Shown here: positions 27,705 through 34,996 of the stretch, in pieces | Numbering within the stretch: the stretch's first letter is position 1 | Layout: every line of letters starts with the position of its first letter | Source of the DNA: Streptomyces sp. H39-S7 | GTDB taxonomy: Bacteria; Actinomycetota; Actinomycetes; Streptomycetales; Streptomycetaceae | Length of the DNA stretch: 64,000 nt | Direction of reading: 5' to 3' | Assembly: GCF_027158205.1 (NCBI RefSeq) | Contig: NZ_JAPVLU010000015.1 | Span: 76,090 to 140,089 of the forward strand | Translations under genes and position numbers: made by a program | The notes under the pieces: model-generated | Seen by the model: the letters and a program-made list of their open reading frames with translations, nothing else | The model's database searches: none | Told to the model about the DNA's origin: nothing

Positions 27705-28253
27705 ATGCGGGCCGACGCCAGGAAGAACCGCGACCACCTGCTCGCCGTAGCGGGCACCGCCATCACCGAGCAGGGGGTCGACGTGTCCCTGCGCGACATC
27801 GCGCGCAGGGCCGACGTCGGGCTCGCGACGCTGCTGCGGCACTTCCCCACGCGCGAGGCGCTGCTCGATGCCCTGCTCCGCACCAGCTTTGACGAACTGA
27901 CGGCAGAGGCGGCCGAGCTCGAGACGTCGAACTCGCCCGAAGACGCCCTCGTTCTGTGGCTGCGCGACTGCGTCGCGTGGACCACGGAGTATCGGGGCGT
28001 GACCGTGCTGATGGCGGCCGCCATCGAGGACGCCGACTCCGCGCTCCACGCATCATGCGTCACCCTGCGCGCAGCCGGTGCGCGGCTCCTCGCCCGCGCC
28101 CAGGCCGTGGGCATGGCGCGGAGCGATATGGACGGCGACGACGTGTTCGCGCTGGTGGCCATGCTCGCCTGGCTCGGCGACCAACCTGCACTCGCCCCCC
28201 GTGCCGATCGCCTCTTCGAGGTCGTCGCGAGCGCGATTCTGGCGCGAACTTGA
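27705..28253 (+). CDS. TetR-family transcriptional repressor
   Basis: This 182-residue regulator has an N-terminal helix-turn-helix (SLRDIARRADVGLATLLRHFPTR as two blocks, about residues 26-48) and a helical ligand domain. The spacing LATLLRHFPTREALLDALL is typical of a TetR subgroup paired with quinone or aldehyde oxidoreductases. The ATG at 27705 has AGAGGGG upstream. It is transcribed away from the oxidoreductase, with a triple operator between them, which indicates autoregulation and control of that enzyme. The ligand is unknown. Confidence 0.9.
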   Translation: MRADARKNRDHLLAVAGTAITEQGVDVSLRDIARRADVGLATLLRHFPTREALLDALLRTSFDELTAEAAELETSNSPEDALVLWLRDCVAWTTEYRGVTVLMAAAIEDADSALHASCVTLRAAGARLLARAQAVGMARSDMDGDDVFALVAMLAWLGDQPALAPRADRLFEVVASAILART

Positions 28254-28262
28254 CGGCAGACT

Positions 28263-29078
28263 CTAGGGCTTCCGGGCGATGGCGGCGTAACAGGCGGTCT
28301 CGTCGTTGGTGATTCCGCCGAGGCTGTCCTCGGGGTCGGGGCGCCACTCCTGGGTGGAGGCGATGCCCGGGTCCAGGAAGGTCCAGCCGGTGAAGAAGGC
28401 GGTGAATTCGGCGAGGGTGCGTGCTTGGACGGCTGTGCCGGCCGCCCGGTAGACCCGCAGGACGCGGTCGATCGGCTCGGGGTCGTAGTCCGCCGTCAGG
28501 TGGCTGAGGGTGAGGGTGCTGCCCGGGGCCAACTCGTCCTTGAGGGTTTCGACGATGCCGTGGGCGTCCTGGTCGTCGGTGACGAAGTGCAGGATGGCGT
28601 TGAGGCTCAGAGCGACGGGGCGGGTGAGGTCGAGGGTCCGTTCGACCTCGAGGGACTCCAGCAGGGCCCGGGGGTCGGTGACGTCCGCCTGGGTGTAGGC
28701 GGTGCGTCCTTCGGGGGTGCCGTGCAGCAGGGCCGCGGCGTGGGCCAGGACGATGGGGTCGTTGTCGGCGTAGACCACGCGCGAGGCGGGATCGGCCTGT
28801 TGGGCGAGCTCGTGGAGGTTGGGAGAGGTGGGGATCCCGGTGCCGATGTCCAGGAACTGGGTGAGCCCCAGGGAGGCCAGGTGGCGGGTGGAGCGTTGCA
28901 CGAAGCGGCGGTTGGCGCGTGCGGCGACCAGGGCGGAGGGGAAGGCCGCGATGGCCTTGCCCGCGGCCTCGCGGTCGGCCGGGAAGTTGGTGTAGCCACC
29001 GAGGTAGTAGTCGTACATCCGCGCCGAGTGGGCCCGGTCCAGTTGCAGGTCGATGCCGGACTCGTGATCGCTGCTCAT
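28263..29078 (-). CDS. DUF574-type SAM-dependent methyltransferase
   Basis: The 271-residue protein belongs to the actinobacterial group with the opening RAHSARMYDYYLGGYTNFPA and motif I FLDIGTGIPTSPN, followed by VVYADNDPIVLAHA. Streptomycetes hold many copies; they are thought to be methyltransferases, but their substrates are mostly unknown. The start has GGGGGAG upstream. It converges with the TetR gene at only nine bases' distance and sits behind a long AT-richer leader. Confidence 0.92.
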   Translation of the reverse strand: MSSDHESGIDLQLDRAHSARMYDYYLGGYTNFPADREAAGKAIAAFPSALVAARANRRFVQRSTRHLASLGLTQFLDIGTGIPTSPNLHELAQQADPASRVVYADNDPIVLAHAAALLHGTPEGRTAYTQADVTDPRALLESLEVERTLDLTRPVALSLNAILHFVTDDQDAHGIVETLKDELAPGSTLTLSHLTADYDPEPIDRVLRVYRAAGTAVQARTLAEFTAFFTGWTFLDPGIASTQEWRPDPEDSLGGITNDETACYAAIARKP

Positions 29079-29532
29079 GCTGCTCCCCCTGTGCGGACGT
29101 CGGGTGGCCCCGGGCTCCTCCCCGGCCCGCGCAGCCTACAAGCGCCCCCTTCGGCCAAATGTGCACGAGCCGAAGCCTCCCGTTGATGACTTTTGGCGCC
29201 AGTTCCTCCCGATATTCGCCCATGAGTCGAACGTGTATGCGTTACCGTTTCAACACAGGGTGTGAAAAAATAGTCGGAACGATCTTCAACAGCCGGGGCC
29301 GTGATCCGCTTTGCTGATCGTAGGAGCACATCAACTCCCTGCCGACGCCCCTCCATCCCCGGATCGGTGCGGTGCCAGCGGACGGGAACGCCCGTGAGAG
29401 AGATCCAAGACGCGTCGGCCGGTGGAGCTGCCCCGTATCCGCCGGCCGTCCGCACCCGTTCCCTCCCGTCCCGGCCACCACCCGCCTGCGCCGCGAACCA
29501 ACAAGCGCCGCCGACGGGAAGGCGATGACCCG
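29079..29532. other. divergent intergenic region with AT-rich patch
   Basis: About 450 bases divide the methyltransferase from the sigma factor gene. An AT-rich stretch near 29185-29290 probably holds promoters. Within it TTTCAACAC-AGG-GTGTGAAA (29248-29267) is a near-palindrome that could be an operator. No further gene is convincing. Confidence 0.5.
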
Positions 29533-30117
29533 ATGACCCGCCCCCACCCCCTCGCCCCCGCGGCGCCCGTCACTCCCGAGCAGGTCGCGCAGCGCCGCGC
29601 GAACCTGACGCTGGCAGCGTTCTACGAGTACCACCGCACTCTGTGGCTGCGCTACGCGCTGCTGCAGGTCGGCGACCGCCACCAGGCGGCGCGTCTGGTG
29701 CGCGAGGTCCACGAGCAGCTGGCCCAGGACTGGGAGTTGGTCCTGCGGCAGGAGTCCGTGCCGCAGTACGCGTGGACCGCGCTGAAGGACCACATCCACC
29801 ACTGGCTGGTGTGCCACCGGCGTACCCCGGTCATGCCCGACACCGCCGCGTTCCGCGCCGCGATGCGCAAGCTGCTGGTACGCGAGCTCCAGGACGGCTG
29901 GGCCCTGCTGGAGAGCGAACTGGGCCTGTACACGGCCATCTCCGAGTTACCGGAACGGCAGTGCGACGTCATCATCCTGCGCTACGTCCTCAAGGCCGAG
30001 GACCATGACATCGCCGAGTACCTGGGCACGACCACCGACACGGTGCGCTCCCACGTCATGCGGGCCAAGGACCGGCTCGCCACCAAGCTGACGTCCCTGC
30101 TCAAGGAGGAAGCGTGA
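29533..30117 (+). CDS. divergent sigma-70 family (ECF-like) sigma factor
   Basis: The 194-residue protein has a weak region 2 (about 25-95, FYEYHRTLWLRYALLQVGD) and a clear region 4 (about 135-190) with LPERQCDVIILRY and the helix-turn-helix DIAEYLGTTTDTVRSHVMRAK. Region 2 departs from standard ECF factors, so promoter use may be unusual. Codon 139 is TTA (29947-29949), which suggests dependence on the bldA tRNA. The ATG at 29533 has only a weak AAGG ribosome site. Its stop overlaps the GTG of the next gene, so the two are coupled. Confidence 0.83.
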   Translation: MTRPHPLAPAAPVTPEQVAQRRANLTLAAFYEYHRTLWLRYALLQVGDRHQAARLVREVHEQLAQDWELVLRQESVPQYAWTALKDHIHHWLVCHRRTPVMPDTAAFRAAMRKLLVRELQDGWALLESELGLYTAISELPERQCDVIILRYVLKAEDHDIAEYLGTTTDTVRSHVMRAKDRLATKLTSLLKEEA

Positions 30118-30932
30118 CCGGACGAGCCTCCCGCCGGGTGCGCGAGGACATCGACGCCCTCCTGCGGGAGGCCGACGTCTTCCCGGCCCGGGACGACACC
30201 GACCCCGACCTCGGCTTCGACACCGACCTCGCCCTCGACCCCGACACTGACCTCGACGCCGGCCTGGACACGGACGCCGAGCCCGAGGACGCGCTGGACA
30301 AGCCCTGTCGCCACCACCGCCCCCCGCCGTCCGACGCCCCCGCGGACCGCGTACGCGAACCGCTGTGCGTACCGGCCTGCGCCCGTTCCATCCGGCAGAC
30401 CGCCGCCCGCGACCTGCACCTGGCCGTCTCCCTGGTCGTGGGTGACGCCCGCGCCGCCGTCGCGCTCACCCGCTTCGCCGACCAGGCGGGCGCCGAGACC
30501 GAAGGCGCACTCGTCTTCGGCTGCCTGCTCTTCCTGGCCGGTCACAACGACGCCGCCGAGTACTGGTGGCAGTACGCCGCCGGCGGTGAGAACTCCACCG
30601 CCGCCTTCTGCCTGTACCTCTACCACCGCAACCAGGGCCAGCACCGAACCGCCCAGCAGTGGCGCAGCCAGACCCATCAGTTGGAGACCGCGGAGCGGCC
30701 CACCGTCCCACTGCGGCCCCCCAGTTCTCTCCCTCTGCTGCCCAGCCGCGTGCGCCAGGCGCTGCTCACCCAGTGCCACGAAGGAGCCTCCCCCCACCTG
30801 CCCCCCGCGATGGAAGCGGCCATCAACACCCTCTACGGTCGCGGTCACAGCGACGCGGACCAGGACACCGACGCCTACCCGCTGCCGTACGACGGATTTC
30901 CCCGCCACCTCGCGCAGGCCGCGAACCGCTGA
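30114..30932 (+). CDS. orphan protein with Asp-rich repeats, partner of the sigma factor
   Basis: I do not recognise this 272-residue family. Residues 27-60 are a run of DTD, DPD and DLD triplets separated by hydrophobic residues, which looks like a disordered acidic or calcium-binding stretch. Residues 85-270 are helical, with VVGDARAAVALTRFADQAG and an AEYWWQYAAGGENSTAAFCLYLYHR region resembling tetratricopeptide-type helices. It overlaps the sigma gene by four bases (GTGA). A role in controlling that sigma factor is inferred from coupling only. Confidence 0.78.
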   Translation: MTGRASRRVREDIDALLREADVFPARDDTDPDLGFDTDLALDPDTDLDAGLDTDAEPEDALDKPCRHHRPPPSDAPADRVREPLCVPACARSIRQTAARDLHLAVSLVVGDARAAVALTRFADQAGAETEGALVFGCLLFLAGHNDAAEYWWQYAAGGENSTAAFCLYLYHRNQGQHRTAQQWRSQTHQLETAERPTVPLRPPSSLPLLPSRVRQALLTQCHEGASPHLPPAMEAAINTLYGRGHSDADQDTDAYPLPYDGFPRHLAQAANR

Positions 30933-30995
30933 GCGCGCGGCCGGTCTCGGCGGATCTCGTTGGCGCCGTGTCGTGACGGCTGCGAGCATGCAGCT

Positions 30996-31931
30996 GTGAG
31001 CCATGACCGGATGCGCGTCCCCGACTCTCTTGCCGCGTCGCATCGCAGGTACTTCGGGGAGGCCGGACGGGACTGGATCACCGCGCTTCCGACCCTGGCC
31101 GAGGACCTTCTGGGCCGGTGGCACCTACGGCTGGACGGAACGCCGCGCAACGGCGCCGTCGCGCTGGTGCTGCCGGTCCTGCGCGAAGACGGCACCCCGG
31201 CCGTGCTCAAACTCCAACCGGTGGACGAGGAGACGGGCGGTGAACCCGCGGCCCTGCGGGCGTGGGCAGGCCGGGCGGCGGTCTTGCTGCTGGAGGCCGA
31301 TGCCGGCACCGGGGCGATGCTGCTGGAGCGGTTGGACGCCACCCGCTCGCTGGATGCCGTCGACGACGACCTGGCCGCGTTGCGGATCCTCTCGGAGATC
31401 CTGGCCCGCTTGGTCGCCGTTCCGGCTCCGTCGGGACTGCGCAGCCTGGGCGACGTCGCCGCCGCCGTCCTGCACAGGGCCGCGCCCGCCCGCGCGAAGT
31501 TGGCCGACCCGTCGGAGCGGCGCCTGCTCGGAGCCTGTGCCGACGCCCTGCGGGAGGTGGTCGACGAACCGGGCGACCGGCTGCTGCACTGGGACCTGCA
31601 CTACGAGAACGTGCTGGCCTCGCCGCCGTCCTCGGGACGGGACCCCTGGCTGGCGATCGACCCGAAACCCCTGGCCGGCGACCCCGGCTTCGATCTCTTT
31701 CCCGCGCTGTGGAACCGGTGGGACGCGGTGCAGAAGTCGGGGGACATCCCCCGCTCCGTCCGCCGCCGGTTCGACCTCATGACCGACGTCGTCGGACTGG
31801 ACCGGCAGCGCGCCGCCCGGTGGACGCTCGGCAGAGTCCTGCAGACCGTGTCGTGGTCGATCGAGGCGGGTGCGACCCGCCTGCCGCCCATCCCCTCGGC
31901 CATCGCGAAGGTACTGCTGAATCGCTGGTGA
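30996..31931 (+). CDS. APH(6)/hydroxyurea-type aminoglycoside phosphotransferase family protein
   Basis: The 311-residue protein resembles the APH(6) streptomycin 6-phosphotransferase family. It shows the nucleotide region PAVLKLQPVDEETGGEPAAL, the Brenner motif LLHWDLHYENVL and the metal motif LAIDPKPLAGDPGFDLFP. These enzymes phosphorylate aminoglycoside hydroxyls with ATP. Without a streptomycin cluster here, it may be a resistance relic or act on another small molecule. The GTG at 30996 is assumed; an ATG at 31011 is possible. Confidence 0.88.
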   Translation: MSHDRMRVPDSLAASHRRYFGEAGRDWITALPTLAEDLLGRWHLRLDGTPRNGAVALVLPVLREDGTPAVLKLQPVDEETGGEPAALRAWAGRAAVLLLEADAGTGAMLLERLDATRSLDAVDDDLAALRILSEILARLVAVPAPSGLRSLGDVAAAVLHRAAPARAKLADPSERRLLGACADALREVVDEPGDRLLHWDLHYENVLASPPSSGRDPWLAIDPKPLAGDPGFDLFPALWNRWDAVQKSGDIPRSVRRRFDLMTDVVGLDRQRAARWTLGRVLQTVSWSIEAGATRLPPIPSAIAKVLLNRW

Positions 31932-31979
31932 GGCCGGCCCGCGACGGGCGGGGCCGTTCTCGGCGAGTGCGCGGCGCGC

Positions 31980-32609
31980 CTACGCGTCCGGACCGACCAC
32001 GGCGTCCCCGAAGGCCGCAGCGAGCGCCTTCGCGATCAGGTCGGGCAGTGCGGTCCGTCCGTCGTCCTCGGCCCAGCGCACCAAGGCCGTGTGCATGGCG
32101 GCCAGGCAGGCGCCGGCCGCCGCCTGGGCGTGGAACGTCGCGTCGGGATCGGCGGCATCACTCGCGAGGGCTTCGACGATCGCCTGCTGCAGGGCGTAGT
32201 GGTTGTCCAGGTGCTTGGCGCGCAGGGCCGGCGTCGTGATCATGAGCTGGAGGCGGGCCAGCAGGAACTGCTCGGCCGCCGTCGGGCCGTCCCCGCGGTC
32301 GCCGTCGGTCACCATCGCGGCCGACTCGATGAGCGCCCTGCTGATCCTGCGGACCAGGGGCTGCGCGGCGGGCGAGGCGGCGATCCGCTCAGCGACGATC
32401 CGGCCGTGCCGGTCGATGAGCACGAGGTCTTCCTTGGTGGGGAAGTGCCGGTAGACGGTCATGGGCGACACGCCCGCGGCGTCGGCGACATCGGCCACGG
32501 TGGTCGCGTCGTATCCGCGCTCGCCGAACAGCCGGACCGCGTGCGCCTGGATCATGCGCTGCGTGTCGGCTCGTCGCTGCGCTCGCAACGTTGAGTGCTG
32601 GTCGGACAT
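31980..32609 (-). CDS. TetR-family transcriptional regulator
   Basis: The 209-residue protein starts MSDQHSTLRAQRRADTQRMI and has the helix-turn-helix TVADVADAAGVSPMTVYRHF (about residues 32-51). The C-terminal domain is helical. An in-frame start at 32660 would place the leader across the operators, so 32609 is chosen. It is divergent from an SDR oxidoreductase, and three overlapping palindromes lie between them, so it probably represses itself and the SDR gene. Confidence 0.9.
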   Translation of the reverse strand: MSDQHSTLRAQRRADTQRMIQAHAVRLFGERGYDATTVADVADAAGVSPMTVYRHFPTKEDLVLIDRHGRIVAERIAASPAAQPLVRRISRALIESAAMVTDGDRGDGPTAAEQFLLARLQLMITTPALRAKHLDNHYALQQAIVEALASDAADPDATFHAQAAAGACLAAMHTALVRWAEDDGRTALPDLIAKALAAAFGDAVVGPDA

Positions 32610-32611
32610 GT

Positions 32612-32652
32612 GGTAGACCCTACCGTAGTGGTAGTGACTACCAAATAGGTAG
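32612..32652. promoter_or_regulatory. cluster of palindromic TetR operators
   Basis: GGTAG-ACC-CTACC (32612-32624), GGTAGTGACTACC (32630-32642) and CTACC-AAATA-GGTAG (32638-32652) share the half-site GGTAG. They fill the gap between the TetR and SDR start codons. Confidence 0.7.
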
Positions 32653-32677
32653 AAGCTCACATCAACGGGTGGTGGAC

Positions 32678-33442
32678 ATGAGTGAACTGACCGGCAGGAC
32701 GGCGCTGGTGACCGGAGCGTCGCGCGGCATAGGCCAGGCGATCGCGATCCGGCTGGCGACCGGGGGAGCGGTGGTCATCGTGCACTACGGCACGGACGAG
32801 GACGGTGCGGCGGCCACGGTCGACGCGATCGAGCGCACCGGTGGCTCCGCGCTCGCCGTCCGCGCGGAACTGGGCGGCGACGGCGACGTCGACATGCTCT
32901 TCGCGGGAGTCGGGGCGGCGCTGGCCGGGCGACCGTTGGACATCCTCGTCAACAACGCGGCAGCCGCGCCCGCCGGAGCGATCGGAACCACGACGCGCGC
33001 TCAGTTCGACCACCTCTTCGCGGTGAACGTGCGAGCGCCCTACTTCATCATCCAGCGGGCGCTGCCCCTGCTGCGCGACGGTGGCCGCATCATCACGATC
33101 TCGTCCGTGGCGACCCGGATGGCCAACCCCACCCAGACGTCCTTCGCGATGACGAAGGGCGCGGTCGAGACGATGAGCATGACCCTGGCCAACGAGCTCG
33201 GGGTCCGCGGCATCACGGTCAACGCGGTCGCCCCCGGCGCCACCCGGACTGCGACCAACGGAGCGTCCTTCGAAGCGCCGGGCCTGGCCGAGTTCATCGC
33301 CGGAACGACAGCGCTCGATCGGCTGGGCGCGCCCGACGACGTCGCCGACGTCGTCGCGTTCCTCGCCTCCGACGCGGCCCGCTGGATCACCGGGCAGGTC
33401 ATCGACACCAGCGGAGGACTGTTCCTCGGCCCGCGCGCCTGA
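32678..33442 (+). CDS. short-chain dehydrogenase/reductase with Tyr-to-Phe active site
   Basis: The 254-residue SDR has the cofactor motif TGASRGIG and the NNAA motif (VNNAAAAPAG), so it binds NAD(P)H. Ser143 and Lys160 are in place, but the catalytic tyrosine of YxxxK reads F156 (SFAMTK). Loss of the tyrosine normally weakens or removes standard reductase activity, so it may act as a sensor or use altered chemistry. It is divergent from a TetR gene and probably controlled by it. The ATG at 32678 follows GGGTGG. Confidence 0.9.
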   Translation: MSELTGRTALVTGASRGIGQAIAIRLATGGAVVIVHYGTDEDGAAATVDAIERTGGSALAVRAELGGDGDVDMLFAGVGAALAGRPLDILVNNAAAAPAGAIGTTTRAQFDHLFAVNVRAPYFIIQRALPLLRDGGRIITISSVATRMANPTQTSFAMTKGAVETMSMTLANELGVRGITVNAVAPGATRTATNGASFEAPGLAEFIAGTTALDRLGAPDDVADVVAFLASDAARWITGQVIDTSGGLFLGPRA

Positions 33443-33501
33443 CGGACATCGCCGGAGGCATCGGGGACGGCCCGAGGGCGGCAGCGGCAGGACCCTGTCC
33501 G

Positions 33502-33544
33502 CGCACGCGGCCGGGGCCCACGGGAAGGGCCCCGGCCGCGTGCG
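33502..33544. terminator. strong bidirectional terminator
   Basis: An 18-base perfect stem (33502-33519 with 33527-33544) and a 7-base loop lie between the convergent SDR and sugar-binding lipoprotein genes. Confidence 0.85.
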
Positions 33545-33556
33545 GGGACTGATGTT

Positions 33557-34639
33557 CTAGCGGATGCCGGCCGCCTCGCAGGCGGCGGCGTAGTTGGCGG
33601 TGCAGATCTGCACCACGAGATACACGGCGTCCTTGACGACCGTGTCCTTGAGGTTGGCCCTGGTCACCGACACCGCGGTGAGCAGCTTCGCGGGCACGGT
33701 GGTGCCGGAGCCGCTGGTCGCGGTGGTGTCCGCGACGGACGAGATGTCGTCGCCGTGGAGCAGCTTGACCGCGATCTCGGCGGTGGCTTCGGCCTCGGGC
33801 TTGAACGCCTTGTACACCGTGCTGGTCTGCTGACCGGCCAGGATCCGCTGGATTCCGGTGAGGTCCGCGTCCTGACCGGTCAGCGGGACGTCGATGCCCG
33901 CGCCCTTGAGGGCGGTGGCGATACCGCCGGCCATGCCGTCGTTCGCGGAGTAGACACCGTCGATGTTCTTGGCGCCGAGCCGGCCTATCGCCTCCGTGAC
34001 CTTCTGCTTCGCGACGGTGTCCTTCCACAGACCGCTCTGCTCGTACGCGATCGTGACCTTGCCGTCGAGCACCCTGTGGGCACCGGCCTTGAACTGCGCG
34101 GCGTTCGGGTCGGCGTCGTCACCGTTGATCATCACCACGTTGGCGCTCGGGGTCGCCTTGGAGCCCATGGCGTTGAGCAGCGCCTGGCCCTGCAGCTCGC
34201 CGACCTTCTCGTTGTCGTACGAGACGTAGGCGGTGACCGGGCCCTGGGCGAAGCGGTCGTACGCCACGACCTTGACTCCCGCGTCCACGGCCTCCTGGAC
34301 CGAGGCCTTGATGCCCACCGCGTCCTGCGCGCCCAGGATCAGGACCTTGACGCCCAGCTTGATCATGTCGCGGACCTGCTGCGCCTGCCGTGCCGGGTCG
34401 CCGTCGGCGTTCGCGTACGCGATCTTGCAGTCGGGGCAGAGCGACGTGATCTTGCCCCCGATCAACGGGCGGTCGAATTTCTCGTACCGCTTCGTGGCGT
34501 AGTCCGGAAGCAGCAGACCGATCGACTTGTCCTTGCGGCTCACTCCGGTGTCGCCACCGGTCTCTCCGCAAGCGGCCGCGGACACGGTCATCGTTACCGC
34601 AAGCGCGCCCATGACGGCACGACGCATTACCGCGTTCAT
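33557..34639 (-). CDS. sugar ABC transporter substrate-binding lipoprotein (XylF/ChvE-like)
   Basis: The 360-residue protein starts with a lipoprotein signal ending in SAAAC (cysteine near residue 24) and then a type I periplasmic-binding fold: IGLLLPDYATKRYEKFDRP, VLILGAQDAVG, VYSANDGMAGGIATAL and PLTGQDAD. These match xylose and multiple-sugar binding proteins. Two cysteine pairs (SLCPDCK and CTANYAAAC) are present. No permease or ATPase gene adjoins, so it must work with components elsewhere. The ATG at 34639 follows GGGAGG. Xylose uptake would suit the nearby xylanase genes. Confidence 0.9.
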   Translation of the reverse strand: MNAVMRRAVMGALAVTMTVSAAACGETGGDTGVSRKDKSIGLLLPDYATKRYEKFDRPLIGGKITSLCPDCKIAYANADGDPARQAQQVRDMIKLGVKVLILGAQDAVGIKASVQEAVDAGVKVVAYDRFAQGPVTAYVSYDNEKVGELQGQALLNAMGSKATPSANVVMINGDDADPNAAQFKAGAHRVLDGKVTIAYEQSGLWKDTVAKQKVTEAIGRLGAKNIDGVYSANDGMAGGIATALKGAGIDVPLTGQDADLTGIQRILAGQQTSTVYKAFKPEAEATAEIAVKLLHGDDISSVADTTATSGSGTTVPAKLLTAVSVTRANLKDTVVKDAVYLVVQICTANYAAACEAAGIR

Positions 34640-34996
34640 TTCGGGTTGCCTCCCTGACGAGGCCGCAACACTGCGGCCGGGGTTCACGAGAGTCAATCCC
34701 GAGGTTGCCATGTCGTCAATAAGTAAACAGTTAACGAGATGGAAACGGCATCGTTCTTAATTGTCTGAACCAAGAGGTCAGGAGGGGTGCGGCAGTGTGC
34801 CGTCCGCGCATGGTACGGCGTCGACCGTCCCGTCGAACCGGTGGGCCGGCACGTAACGCACCTGGACGCCGCCGGGACCGCGAACGGGTCGGGCAATTTG
34901 GTTCCGGACCCTCGGCGCGATGGGCGGTCTCCCCGTACATTGCCCCTCAGGGGGCCCGTTCGACGGGCCGGGAGACACAAACCGGGGGAGTAGTAA
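34640..34996. other. divergent intergenic region with hairpins in one leader
   Basis: AT-rich sequence near 34705-34770 probably carries the promoter of the lipoprotein gene. Before the gene at 34997, GCCCC-TCA-GGGGC (34942-34954) and GGCCCG-TTCGA-CGGGCC (34953-34969) could form two small hairpins that compete for the same bases. No gene is seen here. Confidence 0.45.
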
